Shown here piece by piece: positions 18,207-27,425 of a DNA stretch of 64,000 bases. The translations under genes and the position numbers were made by a program. Numbering within the stretch: position 1 is the first letter of the stretch; the number at the start of each line of letters is the position of its first letter. The notes below the pieces were generated by a model, which was not told where the DNA came from, searched no databases, and was given only the letters and a program-made list of their open reading frames with translations. The DNA comes from Acidobacteriaceae bacterium (GTDB lineage: Bacteria; Acidobacteriota; Terriglobia; Terriglobales; Acidobacteriaceae), in assembly GCA_003134815.1 (NCBI GenBank), contig PLCO01000009.1, forward strand, positions 3,010 to 67,009, in the 5' to 3' direction.

Positions 18207-19976
18207 TTACCCCGCGACCGTCAGCTCTTCTTCCAGTTGCTGCTTCTGGTAGAGGCTGGCGTAGTAGCCGTCAAGCGCGAGCAGCTCGTCGTGGCGTCCA
18301 ACCTCGACGATTCGTCCCTTGTCGAGCACCGCGATGCGGTCGGCGTTGCGCACCGTCGACACTCGGTGCGAGATCAGAATTGTGGTCGCCGTCTCCGTAT
18401 AGCTGCGCAGCCCGCCGAGGATTCGCTCTTCCGTATAAGTGTCCACGCTGGCCAGAGCATCATCCAGAATCAGAATCGCCGGGCGCCGCAGCAGCGCGCG
18501 CGCAATGGCCGAGCGCTGTTTCTGTCCACCTGAAAGCGTGACGCCCCGCTCACCAACCATGGTTTCAAATCCCTGCGGAAACTCCTCGAACTCGCGCCGG
18601 ATGTGCGCCGCATTAGCCGCCTCCAGCAGTTCCTCGTCGCTCGCATGCGGCACTCCAAAGGCTACGTTCTCACGGATGGTCTCGCTGAAAAGAAACGTCT
18701 CCTGCGGCACCATGCCGATATTCCGCCGCAGAACGGCAAGCGGATACTCGCTCACCGGCCGACTGTCTATGTAGAGCGTTCCCTGTGGCGCGTCGTAGAT
18801 ACGCGGAATCAGGTTCACCAGCGTCGATTTACCGCTGCCCGTCGGCCCAACGATGGCCAGGCTCGATCCCGCCGGAATCTTCAAGGTGATGTCGCGCAGA
18901 ACGGGAATCTGATCGGGCGTCTCGCCATAGCTAAAGTTGAGATGACGGAATTCGATTTCTCCCTTCAGCACCGTTTCCGGTACAAGACTTGAGAGCGGGG
19001 AGCGCTTGTCGTCCGTGATGGCCGGCTCGGCTTTGAGGATTTCATCGATGCGCTTTACCGAGGCCGTGCCGCGCTGGAAGATGTTGATCACCCAGCCCAC
19101 AGCGATGATGGGCCAGATGAGCATGATCATGTACGTGCTGAACGCCACAAACTGGCCCACGTTAATGCGGCCCGCCAGAACCTGATGTCCGCCGGCCAGC
19201 AGCGTGATCACCATGGAAATGCCGAGAATGAATTCAAGCGTCGGCCATAGCATGCCCATCAGTTGCACCAGCCGCAACGCGCGCCCGATGTACTGCTGGT
19301 TCAGCCGCTCGAACAGCCCGATCTGCGATTCCTCGCGTGCGAACGCCCTGATCAGCCGCACGCCGGAGTAGTTCTCCTGCGCTTGCGCGGAGATGTCGCT
19401 GAAGCTGGCCTGGATGCGCTCGAAGCGCTCGTGAATCCGGCGCCCGAGGTACTGCACGAGGATGCTCGCCAGCGGCATGGGCGCCAACGCCACCAGCGTG
19501 AGGTAGGGACTGATGCGCAGCATGAAAAACAGCGCGAACACGCTCAGGAAGATGGTATTGGCACTGTACATCAGCGCCGGACCCAGCAGCATGCGCACTG
19601 CATTTAGGTCATTCGTCATGCGGGCCATGATGTCGCCGGTGCGGTAGCGCTGGTAGAAACCCGAGTCCTGCGTTTCCAGGTTACGGAACAGATCATTGCG
19701 AAGGTCGAACTCGATCTCGCGCGAAATGCCGATCAAAATCCAGCGCTGCGCATAGAGAAACACGCCCTTCACCAGGCTGATGCCCACCAGGATCAATGCG
19801 AAGATCAGGATTAACTCGCGGGTTGTTCCGTGCTGAATCCGGTTGACGGCCATCCCCAGCACGCTCGGAAACTGCACCGCGACGATATTCGTAGCCACAC
19901 ATGCCAGCGTGCCCTGCACGTACTGCCAGCGGTAGCGGCGCATATAGCTGTAAAGGGGGGCGAGGTCGCCGAGCAT
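18207..19976 (-). CDS. ABC exporter, fused permease-ATPase (MsbA-like half transporter)
   Basis: 589 residues that work as a homodimer or heterodimer. Six membrane helices in the first 320 residues, then the nucleotide-binding domain: Walker A GPTGSGKST (about 377-385), signature VTLSGGQKQR (about 486-495), Walker B LILDDALASVD with Asp rather than Glu after the Walker Asp, and H-loop ISHRVSTV. ATG start at 19976. The lipid, LPS or drug substrate cannot be read. It is transcribed 82 bases downstream of lptFG, so co-expression with envelope assembly is plausible. Confidence 0.93.
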   Translation of the reverse strand: MLGDLAPLYSYMRRYRWQYVQGTLACVATNIVAVQFPSVLGMAVNRIQHGTTRELILIFALILVGISLVKGVFLYAQRWILIGISREIEFDLRNDLFRNLETQDSGFYQRYRTGDIMARMTNDLNAVRMLLGPALMYSANTIFLSVFALFFMLRISPYLTLVALAPMPLASILVQYLGRRIHERFERIQASFSDISAQAQENYSGVRLIRAFAREESQIGLFERLNQQYIGRALRLVQLMGMLWPTLEFILGISMVITLLAGGHQVLAGRINVGQFVAFSTYMIMLIWPIIAVGWVINIFQRGTASVKRIDEILKAEPAITDDKRSPLSSLVPETVLKGEIEFRHLNFSYGETPDQIPVLRDITLKIPAGSSLAIVGPTGSGKSTLVNLIPRIYDAPQGTLYIDSRPVSEYPLAVLRRNIGMVPQETFLFSETIRENVAFGVPHASDEELLEAANAAHIRREFEEFPQGFETMVGERGVTLSGGQKQRSAIARALLRRPAILILDDALASVDTYTEERILGGLRSYTETATTILISHRVSTVRNADRIAVLDKGRIVEVGRHDELLALDGYYASLYQKQQLEEELTVAG

Positions 19977-20058
19977 AGTTCTATTTTACGATTGATGCCA
20001 TTCCAGGCGAAGAGGTCGCGGGAAAACGCTCTGCTCTCTGGTCCCTACGTCCCTGCCT

Positions 20059-22410
20059 TTACGTCGGCGTGCGCAGCAGCAAATATCCGCCAATGAGGCC
20101 GAACAAAATGTCCGCCGACCACGCGGCCATCGATGCGGGCAGATAATTCACATTGCCCATCGCGCCAAACAGCCCGTCGACCACCCAATAGGCAAGCGCC
20201 ACGCCAATGGCTACAGCAACTCCCGTGATTGACCCGCGACGGCCCATGGAAAGCGCGAACGGAATGGCAAGAACCGCCATCACTACCGCGATCAGCGGGT
20301 AGGAGAGCTTGTGCCACAGCGCCACGCTCAGCCGCTTAGTGTCGAATCCGCTCTGCCTCAGGTCGCGGATGTAGCGATCGAGCTGGCCGAAGTTCATCTC
20401 CTGCGACTCCAGGTCCTCTTTCTTAAAGTAATCTGGCGTCGCGTGCATCTCCGGGAACGAAGTCTCAAGAAACGTCCGGTACGCTGTCACATTCCCGCCC
20501 TTGATGTCGCGCTCCCATCCGTTCTGGAAGCGCCATGTTCTGGAATCTTCATCCCACGCGGCTCGCTTCGCGAAGATGCGCCGTGTCAGTTCGAAAGTGG
20601 TTGGCTCGAACTCAAAGACCGAAAGATTCGCGAATTCGTTGTTGTCGGCGTCGAAAAATTCGTAGTAGAAGATGCAGCCGGGTTCGCCGGGAGCGGCCTT
20701 GGGGCCGAATATCCATTGCTCTTCCGGGTGCAGGAAGGTTTGCGGCGGCCGCCCTTTGATTATGTTGCGCAGCGACTCCTGCCTGCGATTGGCCTGCGGC
20801 AGATAGAACTGGTCAAACAAAAACAGACATACCGCCAGGCTCATCGCGATGCTGACGATCGGAATCACCAGCCGGTAGAGGCTGATGCCTGTGGCCTTCA
20901 TGGCGATGATCTCGCTGTTGCGGTTGAGCGCGCTGAAAGTCACCAGCACGGCAATCAGCACCGCCAGCGGCGCGATCTGGTACAGCATGCTCGGTGTCAG
21001 GTTCAGCAGATATTCGCCCACAATAGCCAGTGCAATGTGGTTGCGCAGAACATCGCCCAGCAAATCGAAAAATGTGAATACGATCATCAGCAGAACAAAA
21101 CCGGCAAGCACCAGCGCGAACAGACCCACAAACTCACGCACAATGTACTCGTCGATGATTCGCGGAAAAATACCGCGCGTCTTCGTTTTTGTTGTCCCGG
21201 CCCCGAGTGGCTGCAGCTTTCCCAACATTTCCTTCAACGGGAATCCATTACGCTTTGCCCTGGCCATCAGTTCGGGCGACCGCGCAATCCACGCCGAAAT
21301 TGCGCTCAGGATTCGCCCTCCCGTTGCCATCTGCCACAGCAGAAATGTTCCCGCCGCGGCAAACAGCAGGTTGGCCGACCACACCGCGATAAACGCAGGC
21401 AGTTTGTTCTCGTGGCCCAGCTCAATCCCGGTCGAAGAGAGAAAGTAATAAACGAACACCAGCAGAATCGTGAACACGAACCCCGAGCTCCTGCCGCCCC
21501 GCCGCGAGGCGACGCCCAGTGGGACGCCCACCAGCATCAACACCAGGCACGCGGCGGGAAAGGCAAAACGGTTGTGCAGCTCGATCAGGAATCGCTTGCC
21601 GTCAGGCCCGCTTGTGTGCTGCAGCAATGCATTCAACGGCATCGCGTAAAGCTTGGTGTCCAGCCGCCCCAGGTGTACGTCGCTCTGCTGGCCCAGCACC
21701 AGGGGCAAATCGGTGGTGGTGAAGGTGGAGATGTTCGATTGCTCGGACTCGTCAGCCACGGTCTCGTCGCGCACGCCGTCGCGCAGCCGCATCAGCAGCT
21801 CCTGCGTGTTATCCGTTACTACCGTCGCGGAGGCTGCCGTCGTAATCAGCGGATTCGCGGGGTTGGAAACGTCGGCCATGAACACTTGCCGCCAGTTGGC
21901 CGCGCCCGCCCCTGAGCGCACGTCCTGCACATAAAGAACGTAATTGCGAAAGTCCTCGTAAAAAATCCTCGGCTGAATCTCGTAGCTGGCCTGCGACGTC
22001 TCCAGCGACTGTTCCATTTCGATAATTGCCTGGTTCGCGCGCGGCGCAAGATACAGCGAATTGCCCAGCCCCAGCAGCGTTCCCCCGATCGCAACAATCG
22101 ACGCCACGCGCACGAAGTAACCGATGCCCAGCCCCGACGCGCGCATGGCGATGATCTCGCTGTCTGAAGCCAGCCGGCTAAGGCCGAGCAGAATCCCCCA
22201 CAGGACGGCCATCGGAATTGTGACCTTGAACAGGTTGGGCAGCGTGAAGAGAAACACCTGCGCCACATCGGTAAGCGTGGAGCTGTTGCGCACCACCACC
22301 TCAAGAATGTGCGGCAGTTGCGGCATGAACAGAATGAATGTGAAAAGCGCGCAACCGATCAGCGTGAGGGAGAGAATTTCGCCGAGAATGTAGCGGGTAA
22401 GGATGCGCAC
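20059..22410 (-). CDS. lptFG: Fused LptF-LptG lipopolysaccharide transport permease
   Basis: 783 residues holding two YjgP/YjgQ-type permeases in one chain. Residues 1-375 are the LptF-like half (opening MRILTRYILGEILS, about six helices and a periplasmic beta domain). Residues 375-425 are a cytoplasmic linker (KLQPLGAGTTKTKTRG). Residues 425-783 are the LptG-like half, restarting with IIDEYIVREFVGLFALVLAGF. Both halves have the SEIIAM motif after helix 3. LptF and LptG are normally separate and, with the LptB ATPase, extract LPS from the inner membrane. GTG start at 22408-22410 with AGG eight bases upstream. No LptB or LptC adjoins it. Confidence 0.92.
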   Translation of the reverse strand: MRILTRYILGEILSLTLIGCALFTFILFMPQLPHILEVVVRNSSTLTDVAQVFLFTLPNLFKVTIPMAVLWGILLGLSRLASDSEIIAMRASGLGIGYFVRVASIVAIGGTLLGLGNSLYLAPRANQAIIEMEQSLETSQASYEIQPRIFYEDFRNYVLYVQDVRSGAGAANWRQVFMADVSNPANPLITTAASATVVTDNTQELLMRLRDGVRDETVADESEQSNISTFTTTDLPLVLGQQSDVHLGRLDTKLYAMPLNALLQHTSGPDGKRFLIELHNRFAFPAACLVLMLVGVPLGVASRRGGRSSGFVFTILLVFVYYFLSSTGIELGHENKLPAFIAVWSANLLFAAAGTFLLWQMATGGRILSAISAWIARSPELMARAKRNGFPLKEMLGKLQPLGAGTTKTKTRGIFPRIIDEYIVREFVGLFALVLAGFVLLMIVFTFFDLLGDVLRNHIALAIVGEYLLNLTPSMLYQIAPLAVLIAVLVTFSALNRNSEIIAMKATGISLYRLVIPIVSIAMSLAVCLFLFDQFYLPQANRRQESLRNIIKGRPPQTFLHPEEQWIFGPKAAPGEPGCIFYYEFFDADNNEFANLSVFEFEPTTFELTRRIFAKRAAWDEDSRTWRFQNGWERDIKGGNVTAYRTFLETSFPEMHATPDYFKKEDLESQEMNFGQLDRYIRDLRQSGFDTKRLSVALWHKLSYPLIAVVMAVLAIPFALSMGRRGSITGVAVAIGVALAYWVVDGLFGAMGNVNYLPASMAAWSADILFGLIGGYLLLRTPT

Positions 22411-22445
22411 AAACGAGACCTGCGGCTAGTTTAACGTGTCGTTGT

Positions 22446-24854
22446 CTAGCGTGTCGTTGCACCGCTGGCCGCGGGCTGCCAGCCTCTAAGCCGCAAGCTG
22501 TTGCCCAGCACGCACACCGAGCTCAGCGCCATTGCCGCCGCCGCCAGCCATGGCGTCAACAGAATGTGAAAAGCCGGATAAAGCAGCCCCGCCGCCAGCG
22601 GAATCCCGATCGCGTTGTAGCCCACCGCCCATCCCAGGTTCTGCCGCATGATGCGCACCGTTTCGCGCGCCAGCTCGAGCGATGCGGGAATTGCCATCGG
22701 CTGCGCGCGCAGCAGGAGCACATCGCCCGCTTCTTGCGCCAAATCCGCGCCGGTTCCCATGGCGATGCCCGCGTCCGCCTGCGCCAGCGCCGCAGCGTCG
22801 TTAATGCCGTCGCCGACCATCGCAATGCGCAGGCCTGATTTCTGCAGCTCGCGAATTCGCTTGAGCTTTCCCGCCGGATCGAGCCCCGCTTCCACTTCTG
22901 TAATCCCGGCCTGCTGCGCAATCGGCGCCGCCGCGGCAGCTGAGTCACCGGTCAGCATCAATACGCGAAGCCCATCGCGCCGCAGCGCAGCGATTGCATC
23001 GGCCGCATCGGGCCGCAGCGCATCGCGCGCGTCGAAATATCCGACGGCCGCGCCGTCCAGCGCCATCCACAGCCGTGTCACTCCCGGCGCCGGCGCCGCC
23101 ACGTCCCCCGGCAGCGCGATGCCGGACTCACTGAACAGCGCTTCGTTGCCTAAAACGCAATCGTGCCCTTCGATATTCCCGTCGACGCGCCCGTCGACCT
23201 GCGCTTTGACGCGCGCCGTCAGCCCGCGTCCGGGCAGAACTTGCGCATCCTGCGCCGGTTGCCACTTCAGGCCGCGCGCTTTCGCAGCGTCAATCACGGC
23301 GAGCGCCAGCGGATGATTCGACCGCTCCTCGGCCGCCGCGGCCATGCGCAGCAAATCGTCCTCTGAGTGCCCTGCGAACCCGTGAACCGCCTCCAGCACA
23401 GGCCGGCCCACCGTCAGCGTTCCCGTTTTATCCAGCACCACCGCGTCCAGGTGCGCCAGCCGCTCCATCGCCTCACCGCCCTTGAACAGCACGCCTAGTT
23501 GCGCGCCGCGTCCCACAGCCACCGTCAATGCGGCCGGCACGGCCAGCCCCATCGCGCACGGGCACGCGATCACCAGCACCGCCACCGTGCTCGCCAGCGC
23601 CAGTGGAAGCGAGTGTGCGGCGATCAGCCACGCGGCGAAAGTGATCAGAGCGAGGCCCAGAACCACAGGCACAAAAATCGCACTCGCCCGGTCGGCGAGC
23701 CGCTCCATGGGCGCGCGCGAGCTTTGCGCCTGATCCACCATACGCGTAATCTGCGCCAGCACCGTGGCCTCGCCCAGCGACTCCGCCCGGCACACCACAG
23801 CGCCGTCGTAGTTCAGCGAACCGGCCAGTACGCGCCCGCCCACCTCGCGTGCAAGGGGCGTCGACTCGCCCGTCAGCATTGACTCGTCCACCGTCGTGCG
23901 TCCTTCAGTAATCGTTGCGTCCACAGGAAAGCGTTCCCCCGGCAGCACCGCGATGCTGTCGCCCGGCCGCACCTCTTCGAGCGGCACCACAGTCTCCACG
24001 CCATTTACAATCCTGCGCGCACTCACCGGCTTCAATCGCGAAAGTGCATTGAGCGCCGCAAGCGCCCGCTGCTTCGCCCGACCCTCCAGGCTCTTCCCCA
24101 GCAATAGAAATCCGACAATCAACAGCACCGCATCGAAATAAACATTGCGCCCAGGCCCCGGCGCAATCGTCGCGTAAGTGGAATACGCAAACGCCACGCC
24201 CGTTCCCAGGCTCACCAGCGTGTTCATGTTCGTTGTGCCGTGGAACAGCGCGCTGATGGCGCTCACATAAATCCCGCGCCCCGCCCAGGCCACAACCGCC
24301 GCCGTAATTGCCAGCAGAAACCACCGCAACCCACTCGCCGGCAGCGCATAGAGCCACGGAAACACGCGCATCATCACGCGATCGGCTCCGCCTATTGGCG
24401 CGCCCGCCTCCATGCCAAGCGGCATCGCCAGCAGCATCGCTGCCGCGCCCGCGGCCAATGTCACCCACGCCTTAAGGTCCGCGCCCGCCGCCGCATCTTC
24501 TCCGTGTTCGGCGTGCCCGCCCGCGCCCTCACTCGCTTTGGGCAGCACCGCGTCGTAGCCCGCTCCGCGAATCGCCGCGACCAATTGCTCCGGCGCGGCC
24601 AGCGCGGGGTCAAACACTACGCTGGCGCGATGCGCCATCAGATCGACTCTCGCTTGCTCGACCCCTGGGGTGTCTCGCAAGGCCTCCTCCACATGGTGCT
24701 GGCAACTGGCGCACGTCATCCCCAGAACGGGCAGCGTCAGCGATTCTGTAGAGTGTGCGGCCACAAGTCGATCCGATCCGGTCAATTTTTGGGGAAGCAA
24801 GTTTGGGGGAGCAAGGTTTTGGGGACGAGGCCGCTCAGGATGAAGCCGCGTCAC
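22446..24854 (-). CDS. copA: Copper-exporting P-type ATPase
   Basis: 802 residues. One N-terminal heavy-metal domain with GMTCASC (45-51), then P1B-ATPase helices with the copper-specific CPC in IACPCAMGLAVP (about 434-445), phosphorylation site DKTGTLT (about 472) and hinge GDGINDAAA (about 675). It expels Cu(I) from the cytoplasm. The GTG start at 24852-24854 overlaps the end of the CopZ-like gene by 20 bases. An alternative start near residue 31 (GTG) would drop a low-complexity PRPQNLAPPNLLPQ stretch, so the exact N-terminus is uncertain. Confidence 0.94.
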   Translation of the reverse strand: MTRLHPERPRPQNLAPPNLLPQKLTGSDRLVAAHSTESLTLPVLGMTCASCQHHVEEALRDTPGVEQARVDLMAHRASVVFDPALAAPEQLVAAIRGAGYDAVLPKASEGAGGHAEHGEDAAAGADLKAWVTLAAGAAAMLLAMPLGMEAGAPIGGADRVMMRVFPWLYALPASGLRWFLLAITAAVVAWAGRGIYVSAISALFHGTTNMNTLVSLGTGVAFAYSTYATIAPGPGRNVYFDAVLLIVGFLLLGKSLEGRAKQRALAALNALSRLKPVSARRIVNGVETVVPLEEVRPGDSIAVLPGERFPVDATITEGRTTVDESMLTGESTPLAREVGGRVLAGSLNYDGAVVCRAESLGEATVLAQITRMVDQAQSSRAPMERLADRASAIFVPVVLGLALITFAAWLIAAHSLPLALASTVAVLVIACPCAMGLAVPAALTVAVGRGAQLGVLFKGGEAMERLAHLDAVVLDKTGTLTVGRPVLEAVHGFAGHSEDDLLRMAAAAEERSNHPLALAVIDAAKARGLKWQPAQDAQVLPGRGLTARVKAQVDGRVDGNIEGHDCVLGNEALFSESGIALPGDVAAPAPGVTRLWMALDGAAVGYFDARDALRPDAADAIAALRRDGLRVLMLTGDSAAAAAPIAQQAGITEVEAGLDPAGKLKRIRELQKSGLRIAMVGDGINDAAALAQADAGIAMGTGADLAQEAGDVLLLRAQPMAIPASLELARETVRIMRQNLGWAVGYNAIGIPLAAGLLYPAFHILLTPWLAAAAMALSSVCVLGNSLRLRGWQPAASGATTR

Positions 24855-25068
24855 CGGTTTGTGATTCTAAATACGCCGTGTAGCCGGCTTTTGCGATGGC
24901 GGCGATGGCCAAACCGAGCGGCGGCGGCTCCTGGTCCGAACTCACCCTTGCTGCCCCCACGCGAACCTCGCTCACCACGATTCCTGGCGTCGTGGCCAGC
25001 GCCTGGCTCACGCGCTTAACGCAACTCCCGCAGTGCATCCCGTCGATCTTCAGCGTAAACTCAGCCAT
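24835..25068 (-). CDS. Heavy-metal-associated copper chaperone, CopZ-like
   Basis: 77-residue ferredoxin-like HMA protein with the metal-binding loop GMHCGSC (about 10-16). It would carry Cu(I) to CopA, whose coding region overlaps its last 20 bases, so translation is probably coupled. The end of the protein extends slightly beyond the normal domain (QTGDAASS). ATG at 25066-25068; a possible GAGG-like ribosome binding site precedes it. Confidence 0.9.
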   Translation of the reverse strand: MAEFTLKIDGMHCGSCVKRVSQALATTPGIVVSEVRVGAARVSSDQEPPPLGLAIAAIAKAGYTAYLESQTGDAASS

Positions 25069-25174
25069 TCTTCCCCCGCGTCTCTAATTGCAGGCGCTTC
25101 TAGTTGGATGATAGCGGCAAACCAAACGATTCGCTCTCCGCCCCTACCGCGCCGTGACAGAATTGGGCTATCGC

Positions 25175-25690
25175 ATGGACGCCGGGATCAACACCAGCAT
25201 CGAAACCAAAGTCGAGCGCGAGTTTCCCTCCACGCCACTGGTCGGCGTCGGCGGCATCGTCGTTCACGACGGCCGCGTGCTTCTCGTTCGCCGCGGCACT
25301 GAGCCCCTGAAGGGCCAATGGACGCTCCCCGGCGGCATGCTCGAAGTCGGCGAGGCGCTTACCGCCGGCGTCGTCCGCGAGGTCCGCGAAGAAACCGGCC
25401 TCGACGTCGAGCCGATCGAGCTTATCGATCTTCTGGACCGCATCGAACTCGAAGGTGGGCGTGAAGGCAACCGCGTCCGCTATCACTACGTCATCGCCGA
25501 CTACCTCTGCCGCGTCACCGGCGGAGAACTGCGCGCCGCATCTGACGCCGAGGCCGTCCGCTGGGTCGAGCGCGCCGAGTGGAACAGCCATAGCGCCCTC
25601 GTCCTCGATCCCATCACAGTGCGCGTAATCGAAAAGGGCTGGCAGCGGGCTGAGCAACTGCGCAACGAGAAACCCCACAACGATGAATAG
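25175..25690 (+). CDS. Nudix hydrolase
   Basis: 171 residues from ATG 25175; GTG 25154 is the alternative. The full Nudix box is present: GGMLEVGEALTAG followed by VVREVREETGLD, carrying the G-x5-E-x7-R-E-x-x-E-E-x-G pattern that binds Mg2+. Length and the opening PSTPLVGVGGIVVHDGRVLLV resemble ADP-ribose or nucleoside-diphosphate-linked substrates, but the substrate is not determined. Its end overlaps the start of the alpha/beta hydrolase by eight bases, so the two are co-transcribed. Confidence 0.92.
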   Translation: MDAGINTSIETKVEREFPSTPLVGVGGIVVHDGRVLLVRRGTEPLKGQWTLPGGMLEVGEALTAGVVREVREETGLDVEPIELIDLLDRIELEGGREGNRVRYHYVIADYLCRVTGGELRAASDAEAVRWVERAEWNSHSALVLDPITVRVIEKGWQRAEQLRNEKPHNDE

Positions 25691-26615
25691 ACCCGTGAAA
25701 CGCGCAATTCGAGTGCTTGCCCTCGTGCTTGTCGTCCTGCTTGCCCTTGCCGCCGTTGCCGGGCTCGGATTCTATCTGCGCCCCGCCAGCTACCTCAATG
25801 CGCGGGTTTACCTGCAGGAGTACCGCGACGGAATTGAGAACCATTCGGTCAAGGTCGACGGCTACCGCATGCATTACCTCGCTGTGGGGCCTACGGGCGG
25901 GCAGCCAGTGGTTCTTATTCACGGCCTGGGCGCTCGCGCTGAGGATTGGTGGAACGTCGGGCCCTATCTCGCCGAGGCGGGTTTCCGCGTCTACATGCCA
26001 GACCTGATCGGTTACGGGCGTAGCCAGCAGCCCGCCGATTTTTCCTACTCCGTGCGCGACGAGGCTGGGCTGGTGGTCGGCTTCATGGATGCCCTCGAAC
26101 TTAAACAAGTCGATCTCGGAGGCTGGTCCATGGGCGGATGGATCGTGCAGCTTGTCGCCTTTGAGCATCCTGAGAGAGTGAGCAAACTCATCCTCTTTGA
26201 TTCCGCCGGTCTCAGCATCAAGCCTGCCTGGAACACTGGCCTCTTTACCCCCACTTCGCCCCAGCAGTTGGACGAGCTCGACGCCCTGCTCATGCCCAAT
26301 CCGCCGGCAATTCCGCCGTTTATTGCCCGCGATTACCTGCGCATCTCAGCCCACAACGCCTGGGTCATCAAGCGCGCGCTGGCCACCATGAAGACGGCCC
26401 AGGATGTGACAGACAGCCTCTTAGCGCAATTGAAGATGCCCGTCCTCATCGTCTGGGGCTCTCTGGACCAGATCGTTCCCCTCGATCAGGCTCAGATCAT
26501 GCACAAACTCATCCCGCAATCCCAGCTCGATGTCGTTCCTGGCTGCGGCCACCTGGCCCCGATCCAGTGTGGCGCCGAATTGGACCCTGGCGTCTTGCAC
26601 TTCATCCGGCAGTAA
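25683..26615 (+). CDS. Alpha/beta hydrolase, membrane-anchored
   Basis: 310 residues. An N-terminal hydrophobic segment (about 10-30) anchors or exports it. The catalytic triad is visible: nucleophile Ser in GGWSMGGW (about 141-148), Asp in WGSLDQIVP (about 257-265) and His in GCGHLAPIQ (about 284-292). The oxyanion motif is VLIHGLGA. Substrate is unknown. The gene overlaps the Nudix stop by eight bases and ends 66 bases before the membrane protein, suggesting an operon. Confidence 0.9.
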   Translation: MNRPVKRAIRVLALVLVVLLALAAVAGLGFYLRPASYLNARVYLQEYRDGIENHSVKVDGYRMHYLAVGPTGGQPVVLIHGLGARAEDWWNVGPYLAEAGFRVYMPDLIGYGRSQQPADFSYSVRDEAGLVVGFMDALELKQVDLGGWSMGGWIVQLVAFEHPERVSKLILFDSAGLSIKPAWNTGLFTPTSPQQLDELDALLMPNPPAIPPFIARDYLRISAHNAWVIKRALATMKTAQDVTDSLLAQLKMPVLIVWGSLDQIVPLDQAQIMHKLIPQSQLDVVPGCGHLAPIQCGAELDPGVLHFIRQ

Positions 26616-26681
26616 CCACGCGGGACACTCCCCCAAACGGCCAGTTGACTCGCTCACTCCTCGTCTGCGAGACTCAGCCAG

Positions 26682-27395
26682 ATGTCCTACAACGGAAAAT
26701 TTGAATTCGCTGAAGAGCGCCAGTTCCGGGATCGCAACACACGCATATACCGGTTGGCGCATTGGCCCATTTGGATTTGGGTCTTTTTTCTTGCCCCCGG
26801 ACCGCTTACCTTCTCCTTGTTCTCCCGTGGCTTCCATTGGATTAATTGGACTTGGCTGGCTGCGGTCCTCATCGGCACAGGAATTGCCGGCCTTCGCGGG
26901 CGCCTTCCCGGCGTCGAGCCGTGCCCCTACATTCTTCGCTTCGATGAAGACCGGCCCAACCCGCTTTATCGCCGCGTCTGCTATACCTTCGCCTGGAACG
27001 CCGTGCTCAACTTCACGCTGCTCAATTTGAGCGGCCTCGTGCTGGCCTCGGCCACAGGCGTCTGGCACCTCAAGCAGATTTACTACTACTGCTACTCGCC
27101 GCTCTGCGCCCTCATCCTGCTCCTCGGCCTCATGGGCAAGCTGCCCCGCGTTGGGCCTTCCACCAAAGGCGAGGGTCTCGAGCGCCGGTATTTTTACGGC
27201 TCGGTATGGGCCACCACTGCCGCCCATACCTTCCTCCTACTCCTGTGGAGAGTCCTGCCCGAAACCCGGCCCGGCAATTTCGTCAAGCTGCTTGCCTTCA
27301 CCGGCGTCCTGGCGGCTGTTGGCTTTGCTGCATCTCACGGGCAATTGCCGCGCACCCGCCCCATCGTCTCCGGCGAGCTCATCGCGTCGGACTGA
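26682..27395 (+). CDS. Hypothetical polytopic membrane protein, 237 aa
   Basis: I do not recognise the family. About five or six helices: WPIWIWVFFLAPGPLTFSLF, WTWLAAVLIGTGIAGL, a segment around FAWNAVLNFTLLNLSGLV, YSPLCALILLLGLM, and helices near TTAAHTFLLLLWRVL and VKLLAFTGVLAAVGFA. The C-terminus is polar. It sits on the same strand after the Nudix/hydrolase pair. No catalytic motif was seen. Confidence 0.75.
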   Translation: MSYNGKFEFAEERQFRDRNTRIYRLAHWPIWIWVFFLAPGPLTFSLFSRGFHWINWTWLAAVLIGTGIAGLRGRLPGVEPCPYILRFDEDRPNPLYRRVCYTFAWNAVLNFTLLNLSGLVLASATGVWHLKQIYYYCYSPLCALILLLGLMGKLPRVGPSTKGEGLERRYFYGSVWATTAAHTFLLLLWRVLPETRPGNFVKLLAFTGVLAAVGFAASHGQLPRTRPIVSGELIASD

Positions 27396-27425
27396 GGTTT
27401 GAAAGCCTTCAGATAATCTGACGTC

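Noticed and set aside
20311-21915. A 534-residue plus-strand frame antisense to lptFG
   Set aside because: His/Gln/Arg-rich translation with no motifs; shadow of a GC-rich gene.
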